DNA from: Amorphochlora amoebiformis | Lineage: Eukaryota > Cercozoa > Chlorarachniophyceae | Direction of reading: 5' to 3' | DNA length: 64,000 bases | NCBI GenBank assembly: GCA_054601695.1 | Contig: BAAHQB010000221.1 | Location: 62,001 to 126,000, forward strand | Shown here: piece after piece, positions 1 through 63,981 of the stretch | Numbering within the stretch: the stretch's first letter is position 1 | Layout of the letters: the number at the start of each line of letters is the position of its first letter | Translations under genes and position numbers: made by a program | Notes under the pieces: model-generated | What the model was told of the DNA's origin: nothing | Seen by the model: only the letters and a program-made list of their open reading frames with translations | Database searches by the model: none

Positions 1-21
1 TATATATATATATATGTATAC

Positions 22-248
<227 letters not shown>

Positions 249-251
249 TAG

Positions 252-4682
<4,431 letters not shown>

Positions 4683-6237
4683 AGACGTAAGCTTATATTA
4701 TATAAAATATATATATATATATATTATATATATATATATATATAATATATAATACATATATATATATATCTATATAATTCATACAAAACACCCATAATAA
4801 CAAACATACTCATCTACTCTCAGCTCATTCAACAAGTACATAGTACCTCATCGGCTTTCATCGGGCACGTGTCTCAACGCTAGCTCATCTCCAAGATCTC
4901 CAGCTCATCTCAAAGATCTCCAGCTCATCTCCAAGATCTCCAGCGTGTGCTTTTTCTACCAATCGTCAGAGCAATGTGATGGTGACCGCTGTGGCGCAAT
5001 GGGGGCATAGTAAAACATGTACATTTGCTGTCTTGCTGTGGTGAAATGCGGCTAGAACTGTTTGTGGTAATTGAATTTTTAAATATTCGAAAAATCATTT
5101 CTTTCACTTGAGACGGAGTTTTTTTCTATCATATATGGGCCATGGCGGCCATGGTCATGGTCGGTTACCTGGTGACAGTTTTCAGTGCAATATCTCTAGA
5201 TCTGGAATATCTTGAATACTTATGTACAAGATCTACACGCCGGCAATGTTATACATACGTACGTATTACGATTTTTGCATATCACAGTGTCTAGTACATC
5301 TAGTACTTATATATTAGATATACACGAACATCATACTCCAGATACTAGTCACTAATAGATCTCATATCGCCCATCAGATATTGTACGTGCATCCACATCG
5401 ACGTGATTAGACACAATTTCTAGAATTTGGTCATGATTATTAGTATGGACTCATGGTATACGTACGTAATTACTGCACATGTAGTAGTACGCAGTACGTA
5501 TGTACGCACTATGATACGTATACGTATATACGTACCAGACTTCATATGCACACATTAGATATAATTTCTAGAATTTCGTCATGATTATTAGTTGTATGGA
5601 CTCATGGTATACGTACGTAATTACTGCAAATGTAGTACGCACTACGTATGTACCACTATGATACGTATACGTATATACGTACCAGACTTCACATGCATAC
5701 ATACAGCGAATATCCGATGGATACACCTAGATACAGTACCCCGATAGTCTTATTCAGTGCGTATACGCATTGGTCCTAGTCAGTATGCAGGCTGCTCACA
5801 GAGCTACGCGCTGCATCTAGCTTTTGCTATATGTACATGTCACCGTAGCCTAACTAGAACGTTAACGTGTCCATAGTACGTACGTACGTATATGTACTCG
5901 AGCTATAGCTACATACTAGCGCTCCATCTGCTGGACAGAGCTTGCATTTGGGTTTTTGTGATGCGCAGGCGGCAGCGGCGGGTCGTCAGAATCATATGTA
6001 GCACGAGTCTACATACTACCAAACTTTTAGTTTTTTCTAGGTTTCTAACTAGCAGAGTACTAGTTACTACTAGGCCGCTGTGAGCGATATAGATATAGCT
6101 AGCCTCCCTCACATGTGTATGTTCCAGAGGCCTGTGGATCAGTGGCTATGGATGATTTGGATCTCGAATACTTTCGCATCATTATCGTTTTGAATTTTCG
6201 AAAAAGCTAGCTGTACATGACAACAATCGATATGCGG
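4683..6237. other. Spacer between two convergent genes, with short tandem repeats
   Basis: One of the few stretches with ordinary base composition. It holds three 20-bp copies of AGCTCATCTCCAAGATCTCC at 4882-4943 and two ~148-bp copies at 5409-5556 and 5557-5698, rich in the palindromes TACGTA and GTATAC. No exon with good splice borders was found. A short frame from ATGGCGGCC at about 5150 has a Kozak-like context but leads nowhere. Confidence 0.6.
5409..5698. repeat. Two-copy tandem repeat, about 148 bp
   Basis: Both units start near AGACACAATTTCTAGAATTT or AGATATAATTTCTAGAATTT, share GGACTCATGGTATACGTACG, and end near ACCAGACTTCA. Small indels separate them. Confidence 0.85.
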
Positions 6238-7590
<1,353 letters not shown>

Positions 7591-7596
7591 CACTTG

Positions 7597-7745
7597 CAAA
7601 ACGAACAAACAAAACAAACAAACAAAACAAACAAACAAACAAAACAAACAAAACGAACAAACAAAACGAACAAACAAACAAAACGAACAAACGAACAAAC
7701 AAAACAAACAAAACGAACAAACGTAAACAATATACAAACAACACA
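7597..7745. repeat. AAAC/AAACG simple repeat
   Basis: Tandem AAACAAACAAAACG variants. On the minus strand this is T-rich and directly precedes the acceptor at 7591-7592, so it may act as a pyrimidine-like tract. 7746-7921 is A-rich with no clear feature. Confidence 0.85.
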
Positions 7746-7921
7746 ATAAACAATCAAACAAGCAAAAACAAGCGGATGTAAACAGGACAACCATATTCAT
7801 AAAACCGACCAAAAATATGAACACAAAACAAAAACCAACCAATGAACATGAACTATGCATGCAAAATTTGCAAAAAAACGAAAAAAAAGAGAGAAATTGA
7901 ACAAACCAATGAACAAATGTA

Positions 7922-9330
7922 AACAATGCATGTACACAATGCATGCTACACAATGCATGTTACACAATGCATGTACACAATGCATGTAAGCAATGCATGT
8001 TACACAATGAATGCATGTTACACAATGCATGTTACACAATGCATGTACACAATACAATGCATGTACACAATGCATGTAAACAATGCATGTTACACAATGC
8101 ATGTACGCAATGCATGTAGACAATGAATGTAGACAATGCATGTTAAACAATGCATGTACACAATGTATGTTACACAATGCATGTAGACAATGTTACACAA
8201 TGCATGTAGACAATGCATGTACACAATGAATGTAAACAATGCATGTTACACAATGCATGTACACAATGTATGTTACACAATGCATGTAGACAATGTTACA
8301 CAATGCATGTAGACAATGCATGTACACAATGCATGTACACAATGTATGTTACACAATGCATGTTACACAATGCATGTACACAATGCATGTTACACAATGC
8401 ATGTTACACAATGCATGTTACACAATGCATGTACACAATGCATGCATGTAAGCAATGCATGTTACACAATGCATGTACACAATGCATGCATGTAAGCAAT
8501 GCATGTTACACAATGCATTGTACACAATGCATGTTACACAATGCATGTACACAATACAATGCATGTACACAATGCATGTAAACAATGCATGTTACACAAT
8601 GCATGTAAGCAATGCATGTACGCAATGCATGTAGACAATGAATGTAAACAATGCATGTTACACAATGCATGTACACAATGTATGTTACACAATGCATGTA
8701 GACAATGTTACACAATGCATGTAGACAATGCATGTACGCAATGCATGTAGACAATGAATGTAAACAATGCATGTTACACAATGCATGTACACAATGCATG
8801 TTACACAATGCATGTAGACAATGTTACACAATGCATGTAGACAATGCATGTTACACAATGCATGTTACATAATGCATGTTACACAATGCATGTTACACAA
8901 TGCATGTACACAATGCATGTAAGCAATGCATGTATACAATGTATGTTACACAATGCATGTACACAATGTATGTTACACAATGCATGTAGACAATGTTACA
9001 CAATGCATGTAGACAATGCATGTACACAATGCATGTACACAATGCATGTTACACAATGCATGTTACACAATGCATGTTACACAATGCATGTACACAATGC
9101 ATGCATGTAAGCAATGCATGTTACACAATGCATGTACACAATGCATGCATGTAAGCAATGCATGTTACACAATGCATTGTACACAATGCATGTTACACAA
9201 TGCATGTACACAATACAATGCATGTACACAATGCATGTAAACAATGCATGTTACACAATGCATGTAAGCAATGCATGTACGCAATGCATGTTACACAATG
9301 CATGTAGACAATGCATGTACACGATGCTTG
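7922..9330. repeat. TGCATG satellite with higher-order structure
   Basis: About 1.4 kb of 12-14 bp units ending in ACAATGCATGT, with linkers TACAC, TTACAC, AAGC, AGAC and ACGC. A recognisable block (GTACACAATACAATGCATG context) occurs at 8045, 8547 and 9206. The last two are 659 bp apart and their flanks match over nearly 200 bp, so higher-order duplication has occurred. The spurious long frames here are not genes. Confidence 0.95.
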
Positions 9331-9394
9331 TAAACAAAACACACAAACAGCGCACGCAAGTAATAATCTGATGAATACTTAATATACATATACA

Positions 9395-9439
<45 letters not shown>

Positions 9440-9468
9440 GTATAACATTTGTATTGTACTCATTGTAG

Positions 9469-9496
9469 GATATGGAAATATATGGGTATGTATATA

Positions 9497-9557
<61 letters not shown>

Positions 9558-9569
9558 TTAAATATACAT

Positions 9570-9612
<43 letters not shown>

Positions 9613-9654
9613 TATGTATACATCCATGTACATATATTTGTATAAATGTGTATG

Positions 9655-9692
<38 letters not shown>

Positions 9693-9841
9693 TATACATA
9701 CCAATATATATATATATATATATATATTATATACATATATATATATATATATTTACTCTTTGGATCGTAATCATCGTAGGATACGGTGCTATCCGCTATT
9801 AGGTATCCCTCAACAATGTCACCCTATATATACATATATAT

Positions 9842-9872
<31 letters not shown>

Positions 9873-9938
9873 ATATAGGATACGGTGCTATCCGCTATTT
9901 GGTATCCCTCAACAATGTCACCCTATATATATATATAT

Positions 9939-9969
<31 letters not shown>

Positions 9970-10025
9970 ATATAGGATACGGTGCTATCCGCTATTTGGT
10001 ACCCTTCAACAATGTCACCCTATAT

Positions 10026-10112
<87 letters not shown>

Positions 10113-10135
10113 CATATATACATATATATATATAT

Positions 10136-10178
<43 letters not shown>

Positions 10179-10227
10179 TTTCTGCATAGAGTGTTTCTGC
10201 AAATTTCAACCCTCTTGGACCCGGATA

Positions 10228-10269
<42 letters not shown>

Positions 10270-10314
10270 TATAAATACATACATATATGTACATCTATCT
10301 CTAAATATACATAC

Positions 10315-10358
<44 letters not shown>

Positions 10359-10446
10359 ACAGCATGTTGCTAGCTCGGAACCTATAGCCACTCCACTGCG
10401 AGAACTTACACCGTTATTAGACTACGCTGAGAATTACATCGACTAG
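9469..10446 (+). CDS. 3' part of an unrecognised gene
   Basis: Best-supported exons are 10178-10232 ([18 protein letters not shown], donor GTATAT) and terminal 10363-10446 (acceptor [27 protein letters not shown], then YAENYID and stop TAG). They join in phase 0. Upstream are three copies of an island starting GATACGGTGCTATCCGCTAT at 9780, 9879 and 9976, one of which should be the preceding exon, and a weak 17-nt candidate at 9469. Which copy and which frame is used is not resolved. The family is not recognised. Confidence 0.4.
9780..10021 (+). repeat. Threefold island GATACGGTGCTATCCGC, spacing about 98 bp
   Basis: Copies at 9780, 9879 and 9976 each follow an AG and end in AACAATGTCACCCTATATA. 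The first has CTATTAGGT where the others have CTATTTGGT. TA tracts of similar length separate them. No good donor is visible in any copy. Confidence 0.85.
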
Positions 10447-10661
10447 TCGGTAAAAAAGGGTTCGGAACCCAAACACCTCGGAACTGACGGAACCCATGGG
10501 TTCCGGAAGAAGAAAGGAAATATCCGACTACCGCTGATAAATCATTAATAATCATTCGTCAGAATGCAAAGAGACTTGAATGGAATCCCAATCCCTGGAC
10601 TACCGTTTGCGAATACTAACGTCTGGACTACCGTTGCGCTAATATTATATATATATGTATG

Positions 10662-10697
<36 letters not shown>

Positions 10698-10761
10698 TGT
10701 ATATATGTGTATATATATGTATACACTAACCCTAACCCTAGATTTAATCCAAACCCTAAAC

Positions 10762-10807
<46 letters not shown>

Positions 10808-10862
10808 TATGTACATATTGGTGTATATATTATGTATGTATATATAAAATATATGACCGTTT
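10447..10862. other. Spacer between convergent gene ends
   Basis: Holds a repeated CGGAACCC-type motif, two copies of CTGGACTACCGTT and a short CCCTAA remnant near 10727, with TA tracts. No supported gene. Confidence 0.5.
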
Positions 10863-23883
<13,021 letters not shown>

Positions 23884-23901
23884 ATATACAATATATATAC
23901 G

Positions 23902-23932
<31 letters not shown>

Positions 23933-23999
23933 ACATATATATATATATATATTATATATCTGTTAATAGAAGAGAGGAATCTATCTCACGAATAGATGA

Positions 24000-24165
24000 A
24001 TAGAGTCAAACATGTGAATGAGTACCAATACATGGATAGAGATATGAATGAGTGCCAATACATGAATAGAGATATGAATGAGTGCCAATACATGAATAGA
24101 GATATGAATGAGTACCAATACATGAATAGAGATATGAATGAGTGCCAATACATGGATAGAGATAA
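24000..24165. repeat. 30-bp minisatellite, five copies
   Basis: Unit AATGAGTGCCAATACATGAA plus TAGAGATATG, with G/A exchange at two sites. It is open on both strands because the unit is a multiple of three. No acceptor fits on the minus strand. Not called a gene. Confidence 0.85.
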
Positions 24166-24193
24166 ACATATAAATGGTATATGTGTAAGATAC

Positions 24194-24265
<72 letters not shown>

Positions 24266-24331
24266 ACGTGTGTGTGTATGTGTGTATGCATGTGTGTATA
24301 TAATATATATGTGTATATGTGTATATATATG

Positions 24332-24373
<42 letters not shown>

Positions 24374-24416
24374 CATATACATAATAGATATGTACACTTA
24401 TTGTGTAATCGTTGAG

Positions 24417-24903
24417 TTTGGGTTACAGTTAGGGTTAGGGTTAGTTTACGGTTAGGGTTAGGGTTAGGGTTAGGGATAGGGTTAGCGTTAGGATTACGAA
24501 TAGGAATAGGGCAAGGGTTAGGGATAGGGTTAAGGTCAAGATTAGAGTTAGGGTTTGGGTTAGGGATAGGCTTAGGGTCAGGGCTAGGGTTAGGGTTAGG
24601 GTTAGGGTTAGGGTTAGGGTTAGGGTTAGGACTAGGGTTAGGGTTACGCTAAGGTTTATGGATTAGGGTTAGGGTTAGGGTTAGGGTTAGGATTAGGGTT
24701 AGGGTTAGGGTTAGGGTTAGTGTTAGCTTTAGGATTAGGGTTAGGGTAAGGGTTAGAGTTAGGGTTAGGGATAGGATTAGGGCTACGGCTAAGATTAGGG
24801 TAAGGATTAGGGGTTAGGGTTAGGGTTAGGGTTTGGGATAGGATTAGGGACAGTGTGAAGCTTAGGGCTAGAGCTAGGGCTAGGGTTAGGGTTCGGGTCA
24901 GGG
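24417..24903. repeat. Degenerate TTAGGG array between two minus-strand genes
   Basis: Starts right after the stop codon of the CxxC gene (read on the minus strand), which lies in the last CCCTAA unit, and extends towards the start of the 19-exon gene. Confidence 0.85.
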
Positions 24904-28909
<4,006 letters not shown>

Positions 28910-29129
28910 TGTCAGACCTCTAGTAATAATAAAGTGACCTCTAATAATGGATGTCAGCGAAGCCGATAAGTTCTTCCAATCCAATTGGTATAGCTTACAT
29001 TTAATATTTAGATATCCATATGCTCATATGTGTATATTCTCATAATCCTATCTGGATATTTACAATTTACACGTAAGAATACTACGACATCGCATATATC
29101 ACTAAAATCGTGGATCAGTCGGTCAAAAA
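28910..29129. promoter_or_regulatory. Divergent start region of the CxxC gene and the GST gene
   Basis: Only 220 bp separates the two start codons, read away from each other. The stretch is free of TA tracts, unlike most gene borders here, so it probably carries both promoters. No specific element is recognised. Confidence 0.45.
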
Positions 29130-29967
29130 ATGTCGTATCTGCACGTCTTTCCCGTCTCCGCCAACGCCGTGGGACCCATGGCCTTCGTTGCCCATTGCGA
29201 ACTCAAATATGAGACGAAGGTGACATGATTTTGTGTGGTTTATTCTTCATAATTTTGACCACGCATACCATATCCCACAGATCGTTGACCTCATGAAAGG
29301 CGAGCACAAATCTGAGGATTTCCTGAAGTTAAATCCTTACCATACGATTCCTACCCTCTCCGTCGATGGTTGGGGCCTGTGGGAGTCAAATTCCATCTTG
29401 CGCTACCTCGCCGTGGAACACAAACTGGAGAAATACTACCCGACCGACGCCAAAGCTCGCGCGAAGGTTGACCAGGTCTTGGATTACCGGCAGACAAGCC
29501 TTTACGCGAAGGCCATTAAGAGTTGCTACTCGCACCTGGGCTTCACGGCCAAGTTGTCTGAAGAGGACGACAAGAAGCTCAGAGGGGAAATGGAGGCGGA
29601 GCTTGATATGTGAGAAATTTAAACACGTTGGAATGTCTCTCACCAATACGTTTAGGTTTGCCAAGGTTTACCTCAGTGACGGGAGATTTGCAGCTGGATT
29701 TGCGGAGCCAACCATTGCCGATTTTTCAATCAATTCCGCTCTCTGCTTCATCCGCGTTCTGGCGGTATGTCACCAACTGCAGAGTATGCATCGTTATGCC
29801 TAACGTTATGCCTAAAATCCAAACAGGGGCTCAAGATGCCCAAAGCCATTGACGAGTACACTGAAGCTTTCATAAAAGCTTGCCCTAAGTTTGAGAAGGC
29901 TGCTGAGGCTTGCACTGGGTACGTGAAGACAATGCACGACAAGCAGTTGCCTAAAAAGGAAGAGTAA
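29130..29967 (+). CDS. Glutathione S-transferase, complete, 222 aa
   Basis: Exons 29130-29219, 29281-29609, 29656-29764, 29827-29967 (stop TAA). The three introns are 61, 46 and 62 nt, with donors GTGACA, GTGAGA, GTATGT and acceptors CACAG, TTTAG, ACAG. This is the one gene with no TA tracts. The N-terminal thioredoxin fold has a candidate catalytic Ser10 (FPVSANAVG), cis-Pro54 in HTIPTL and the glutathione-binding ESNSILRYL (Glu65-Ser66). The helical C-terminal domain carries the N-capping box PTIAD (Thr159-Asp162). It most resembles theta/delta-type soluble GSTs, which join glutathione to electrophiles in the cytosol. Length is usual for the family. Start chosen at the first ATG, just upstream of the fold. 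It ends PKKEE with no targeting signal seen. Confidence 0.96.
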
Positions 29968-30119
29968 CTGGGGGACCATGTGCTGATCATGCGACCGGCC
30001 AAAGGTAAACACGAGCCTGCTGTGTAGCATTCGCATTGCAATTTAATCGAATCCTTAACATGTTGATTGCTAGTTTGTGTTATCTAGATAATTCCTTACC
30101 AGTATATACATATATATAT

Positions 30120-30201
<82 letters not shown>

Positions 30202-30265
30202 CTATTTTGCTGTCTAGTCATAGTACACTTGCCGTGGGCTACATGGGCATGGTATTGTACAGTAC

Positions 30266-30334
<69 letters not shown>

Positions 30335-30337
30335 ATA

Positions 30338-30382
<45 letters not shown>

Positions 30383-30394
30383 ATTTGTGGTGTA

Positions 30395-30451
<57 letters not shown>

Positions 30452-30514
30452 AAAATATATGACTAGTATGAATATATTTTAAGTATAATTATAAACACAC
30501 ACGAAGAAAAATAG

Positions 30515-30565
<51 letters not shown>

Positions 30566-30920
30566 ATCTTGTCACAATCTGCTATCTACTAGATCCAGGG
30601 TATCGTGTTTTTTACGAGGGTCATATACCACACACACACACATATATATATATATATACGTATATCAATGATACACCCACTACATATGCTAGATATGATA
30701 CACACACACCTAGACACAGTATCTAGAGCTAGTAGAATACGCCACAACTTCATATATCTAGAACTCCTACCACGAAGTTTACAATACAGTCGTCTAGATG
30801 GTTGTGAGTCTATGGCTCGTCTTTCCAGAATATAATTCTAGATAATTAAATTGAGTTGAACTTTGCATCGCTTGCTGCAGCTGTTGGCCCTATGATAGCT
30901 GTCTCTGTGTGGTTGGTTAA
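29968..30920. other. Spacer between convergent GST and RanBP2-finger genes
   Basis: Contains the GST 3' flank, TA tracts and islands at 30195-30275 and 30560-30860. Islands near 30593-30619 and 30762-30800 have AG/GT borders on the plus strand but no gene to join. I see no supported coding sequence. Confidence 0.4.
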
Positions 30921-36782
<5,862 letters not shown>

Positions 36783-36866
36783 GGCGCGCTTGTCGGGTAA
36801 ATATTAGGGTTAGGGTTAGGGTTAGGGTTAGTGTTAGGGTAAGGATATCAGATTATTCAGCATGAC

Positions 36867-41424
<4,558 letters not shown>

Positions 41425-41460
41425 GAAGCCTATTAGGGTTAGGGTTACGGTTAGGATTAC

Positions 41461-41553
41461 TATTATTATTATTATTACTACTATTACTATTTAAATTCTT
41501 ATTTTAATTATTATTTTTCTTATTACTCTTATTATTATTATTATTATTATTAG

Positions 41554-41585
<32 letters not shown>

Positions 41586-41608
41586 TGATGTTTTTATCAT
41601 TATTATCG

Positions 41609-41659
<51 letters not shown>

Positions 41660-41700
41660 GTTACTATTATTATTGTTACTATTATTATTATTATTATTAA

Positions 41701-41750
<50 letters not shown>
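41461..41750. repeat. ATT/TAT trinucleotide array
   Basis: TTATTA repeats with a few interruptions; supplies the TAA stop of the neighbouring minus-strand gene at 41748-41750. The short stretch 41425-41460 has one TTAGGG remnant. Confidence 0.9.
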
Positions 41751-41779
<29 letters not shown>

Positions 41780-42600
41780 ATAGGGTTATGATTGGTATTC
41801 GTAAATAATAATACTGTGCACATGTAGAGCTCAAGACTGAGGAAAAGAGAGAAGGATAGATACATACATAGAGAGAGAGAGAGAGAAAGAGAGAAAGAGA
41901 GAGAAAAGAGAGGCAGAGGAGGGAAAAAAAAAGACGTTGGGAGAAAGAGAAAGAGAGGGCGAGGAAAAGAGACAGAAAGACAGAGCGAGGGAGAATGCGA
42001 GAGAATGCGAGAGAAAGAGAGAGATATAGAGAGAAAGAGAGAGCAAAGGAGAGAGAGAGAGAGCGAAGGAGGGAGGAAACAAGAAAAAAATGGGCGAATT
42101 AATCAGCGAGAAGAGGGAACAGAGAGAGAAAATGAAAGAAAGAGAGAGAGCGAGGAAGAGAGAGTGAGAAGAGATATAAGGGGAGAGAGAGAGCGCGGGG
42201 TATAGAGAGAGGGAGATAGGAGGAAAAGAGAGAAGAGAGGGAGAGATAAAGAGTGAAACGACAGGCTCGGGGTGAGAGGCGAAGGAGAGAGGCGAAGAAG
42301 AGAGGAAGAGAGAGAAGGGGAGAAAAGGGAGAGCGAGGGAGAGATAGAAAGAGGGGAAAGAAGAGAAAAAGAGAGAACGAGCGAGAAAGAGAAAGAGATG
42401 AAAGAGAGAGATAGAGTGAGGGAGAAGGGAGAGAGAGAAGAGGAGCAGAAGAGAGCGAGGGATGGGGGGGAGAGATGGAACCTTTGCTCGTGCGACCCTC
42501 TATACCTCTCAGAAGTGTTTCTACATTTGAGAACTTGAACTGAACATATAATCTTATATGTAAATGTGTATGTATGTGTATATACTTGTGTGTGCGTGTG

Positions 42601-42637
<37 letters not shown>

Positions 42638-42660
42638 CTTACATATATATATATATACAT

Positions 42661-42730
<70 letters not shown>

Positions 42731-42814
42731 CTGTGTGTACAAAGACATATAAACACGACGCCTACACAATGATGTTGCATCTACACACATTCACACGCAC
42801 TCACATAGGAAAAC

Positions 42815-42847
<33 letters not shown>

Positions 42848-42861
42848 ATATACAAATATAC

Positions 42862-42894
<33 letters not shown>

Positions 42895-42989
42895 GATATA
42901 TATATATGTGTGTGTGTGTGCGTGTATAAATGTAGATACGTATTTTTTTTAATATTTTTTAGTATATACATACATATACACATACATAT

Positions 42990-43056
<67 letters not shown>

Positions 43057-43213
43057 CGTGTGTATAATATATACAATATATATATATATATATATTATAT
43101 ATAGATACATATATACATATATATTAATGTACATATATGAGAAGAATACATTCTGTACATCTATTAGTGTAGTACATTTCTATACATAGATACATACATA
43201 TATACATACACAC

Positions 43214-43250
<37 letters not shown>

Positions 43251-43355
43251 CATGTAACATATATTTTATTTTATGTACTCAACTACATTATATTATATTA
43301 TATATACATACATATATTCATACATAACATATATATATATATATATATATTATTT

Positions 43356-43417
<62 letters not shown>

Positions 43418-43617
43418 AATGCATAACCTTTAAAGGAAGAAGAAAAGGCATCTCTCGGCGTTTTCCCAAGCCTTCACTCTCAATCTTACAGATATTATAC
43501 AGAGTTATCTATATATTTATATATAGATACATATATATAAATATATATATATATATACATTTGAGAATATGTATTATATTGTTTATTAACTATATACTTA
43601 TGAGTATATAGATGTAT

Positions 43618-43668
<51 letters not shown>

Positions 43669-43745
43669 ATGAAGACAATTATAATAAATATATATATATA
43701 TATATATATTATATTTATAATCATAGATAATATATATATATATAC

Positions 43746-43826
<81 letters not shown>

Positions 43827-43869
43827 ATATATATATATATATATGATATGTTGTTTGTGTAACTAGTAC

Positions 43870-43904
<35 letters not shown>

Positions 43905-43949
43905 ATAACTAGTACTACCTATATATATATATATATATGTGTGTGTGTA

Positions 43950-43998
<49 letters not shown>

Positions 43999-44269
43999 CA
44001 TGTATTATATTACATGTCTATATTACATATGTATATATAATATAATACATATTCATATATACCGTTGACTCAATAACTTGAAACACCCTCTTGGAAAACT
44101 TCTAAAGAAAATAATAATAAAGGAAAAATGAACACCAACTACTCTATGTCCACCGCCTTCCTCTTCTCACTTTCAGCTCAATCTCCTTCACTCTCCCTCT
44201 CTTTCCTCCCTCCCCACCCTCGTTTTCTCTCCTCCTCCACCCTCTCTCTCTCGCTATCACTCTCTCCCC

Positions 44270-44306
<37 letters not shown>

Positions 44307-44698
44307 CACTCTCTCGCTCTCTTCTCTCTCTCATTCTCGCGCTGTCTTTCCCGCCCTAACCTGCTCTTTCCCTCCGTCACGTTCTTTCGCTCTTATATCT
44401 CTCTTTTCCTTTCTTATAGATTCTTTCTCTCTCTCTCTTATAGAATTATTCGCACTCACTCTCCCTCTTTTGGTTTCCATTGTCTCTTGTCTTTTTTTGG
44501 GGAGGGGGGGGCGGGGGGAAGGTTATATTCACGCTCCCTCTCTTCCAGATTTATTCTCGCTCTCTTATTTTTTCTTTTTAGTTTCCTTCTCAGTCTCTTT
44601 CTCTCTTTTGGTTTTAAGAGTAATACTACTTTCAGAATGTTTTGTGATTCATCTGATATCAACCAATCGACTGCCGTGCGAATGTGACTTACAGCCTG

Positions 44699-44735
<37 letters not shown>

Positions 44736-44743
44736 GTATAAGC

Positions 44744-44796
<53 letters not shown>

Positions 44797-44826
44797 CACG
44801 CATGAATAAATAAATATATTTGTATT

Positions 44827-44859
<33 letters not shown>

Positions 44860-45021
44860 TGTACATGTATAATATTATATAGATAATATATATATATATA
44901 GATATATATATACATATATATATATATACACATATATATATATATATATAATTAATTTGTACACATCCATATAAATATATACATTTATCTATATACACAT
45001 ATACACACGCACAGATGTATA

Positions 45022-45070
<49 letters not shown>

Positions 45071-45071
45071 A

Positions 45072-45118
<47 letters not shown>

Positions 45119-45186
45119 ATGTTTATACATATTATATAACCTGTTCTATGTTAAGGAAGAGGCCTGAACGGGCCACATCTCGGATA
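41748..45186 (-). CDS. Unknown helical protein, 5' end unresolved
   Basis: Minus exons: 45141-45186 ([15 protein letters not shown]), 44630-44695 ([22 protein letters not shown]), 44063-44101 ([13 protein letters not shown]), 43428-43484 ([19 protein letters not shown]), 42482-42539 ([19 protein letters not shown]), 41748-41836 ([19 protein letters not shown], then Ile-Tyr repeats to a TAA). Phases match, giving 118 aa. Acceptors are strong, e.g. TTATTTTCTTTAG and TCTTTTCCTCAG. The last exon may instead splice at GCACA/GTATTA, since its end is translated TA repeat. The first listed exon starts mid-codon and no ATG exon was found. In another frame the next island upstream could join it (see rejected). 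No family recognised. Confidence 0.5.
41870..42475. repeat. GA-rich tract, intronic
   Basis: Imperfect GAGAGA on the plus strand gives a CT tract in the transcript that ends at the acceptor CCTCAG of exon 41748-41836. Confidence 0.85.
44190..44625. repeat. TC-rich tract, intronic
   Basis: Plus-strand CTCTCT-rich sequence (purine-rich in the transcript) between exons 44630-44695 and 44063-44101. The long plus-strand Ser/Leu frame starting at 44128 follows this composition and is not called. Confidence 0.75.
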
Positions 45187-45210
45187 CTGGAATACATACA
45201 CATATATATG

Positions 45211-45254
<44 letters not shown>

Positions 45255-45281
45255 ATCTATATATATATATATTATATATAG

Positions 45282-45320
<39 letters not shown>

Positions 45321-45324
45321 GTTT

Positions 45325-60154
<14,830 letters not shown>

Positions 60155-61148
60155 CTTCGTATGGTATTGCATATATCGGTCGGAAAGAGAAAGCATTGAC
60201 GGTATGCGTGCGAGAGAGACGCGTGGATTTCGAGCCTGAACAGGCGGAAAAGTGCGAAGTTTCCACTCCAACCGTACGACTAAGGATTGTGTGGTAGAAT
60301 AGATCGAGCGAGAGAGAAAAGCGGGAGAAGAAGATGAAAGGAAAGGATGTACAGTCTAGACGGCTTTCGGAGGTATAGGTCCCTCTCCGCCGACGAGTCT
60401 AGCCACTTCAACTCCGAAAATAAACGGGCTCCTCGCTGTAATAAATTTAGAGTCAGCTATTTAACGAAAATTTTGAGACTGGATTCAGGGAGAGAGAGTG
60501 TTTATGGAGCCGTGGGGATATAGAAAAGTTGAAAAATGTGAATCTAGGGCAAGTATCGAGCATCCCCGCAGGCAATTTGACGCCTATTTGACCGCGAAAA
60601 CACAATATTTAGAGGCTTACGGACGGAAAGTATGGAATGTAACAATTGCGCAGCGGCTACGCGCATTGAATATTTCTCGAATAAGTATAAAATCACTCCA
60701 AATGGCAAAATTAGGCTCTCCGAAAAGGGTGAACTTTCACCCTTTCCCCTGAGTCCTCTGGAATTCCAAAAATAAATATTTTTGTAAGGAAGGGTTCTAT
60801 CGAATCCTGTCAATGTCTTAAAGTCAAAGTAAAAACTTGGTGTGGAATATTTACCGCACGATCGGCCGCCGCGTTGGACTGGGGCATGGTTTGCTTCTTG
60901 GTAAGTGAGTTCTACGGCCGGGGGTCCCCAGGGGAAATCCCGGGATCCCCAAAAAAACCAAGGCTACATGGGGGTTCGTCACACCAAATTCTCATGACAA
61001 CAGCGAATATAAGACTGCGTCACGATCAGCACGTGCCATCAGGTCTTCCTAGCAGTTCTGCGTAGGCGCAAAAGGAGTCGGAAAACCACGGCCGATATAC
61101 ATTTTCCACCTCTAAAAACGTCACTAGCCCAAGCAGAAGTTTCACCAT
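60155..61148. other. TA-free region between divergent genes, 5' exons unresolved
   Basis: Normal base composition with open frames on both strands (for example plus 60498-60752). A minus ATG near 60891 gives MPQSNAAADRA then donor GTAAAT, a candidate first exon for the Tudor-LRR gene. On the plus strand ATGGTTTGCTTCTTG/GTAAGT is an equally good donor. The promoters of both genes must lie here. I cannot decide the exons. Confidence 0.45.

Positions 61149-63981
<2,833 letters not shown>

Noticed and set aside
24000-24180. Plus-strand repeat protein ([10 protein letters not shown] units)
   Set aside because: The 30-bp unit is open in several frames by construction and no flanking exons fit.
44128-44805. 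Plus-strand 225-aa Ser/Leu frame
   Set aside because: Follows the TC-rich composition and overlaps two well-supported minus-strand exons.
60498-60752. 84-aa plus-strand frame
   Set aside because: Looks fairly protein-like but has no supported splice partners and overlaps unresolved 5' sequence of the Tudor-LRR gene.
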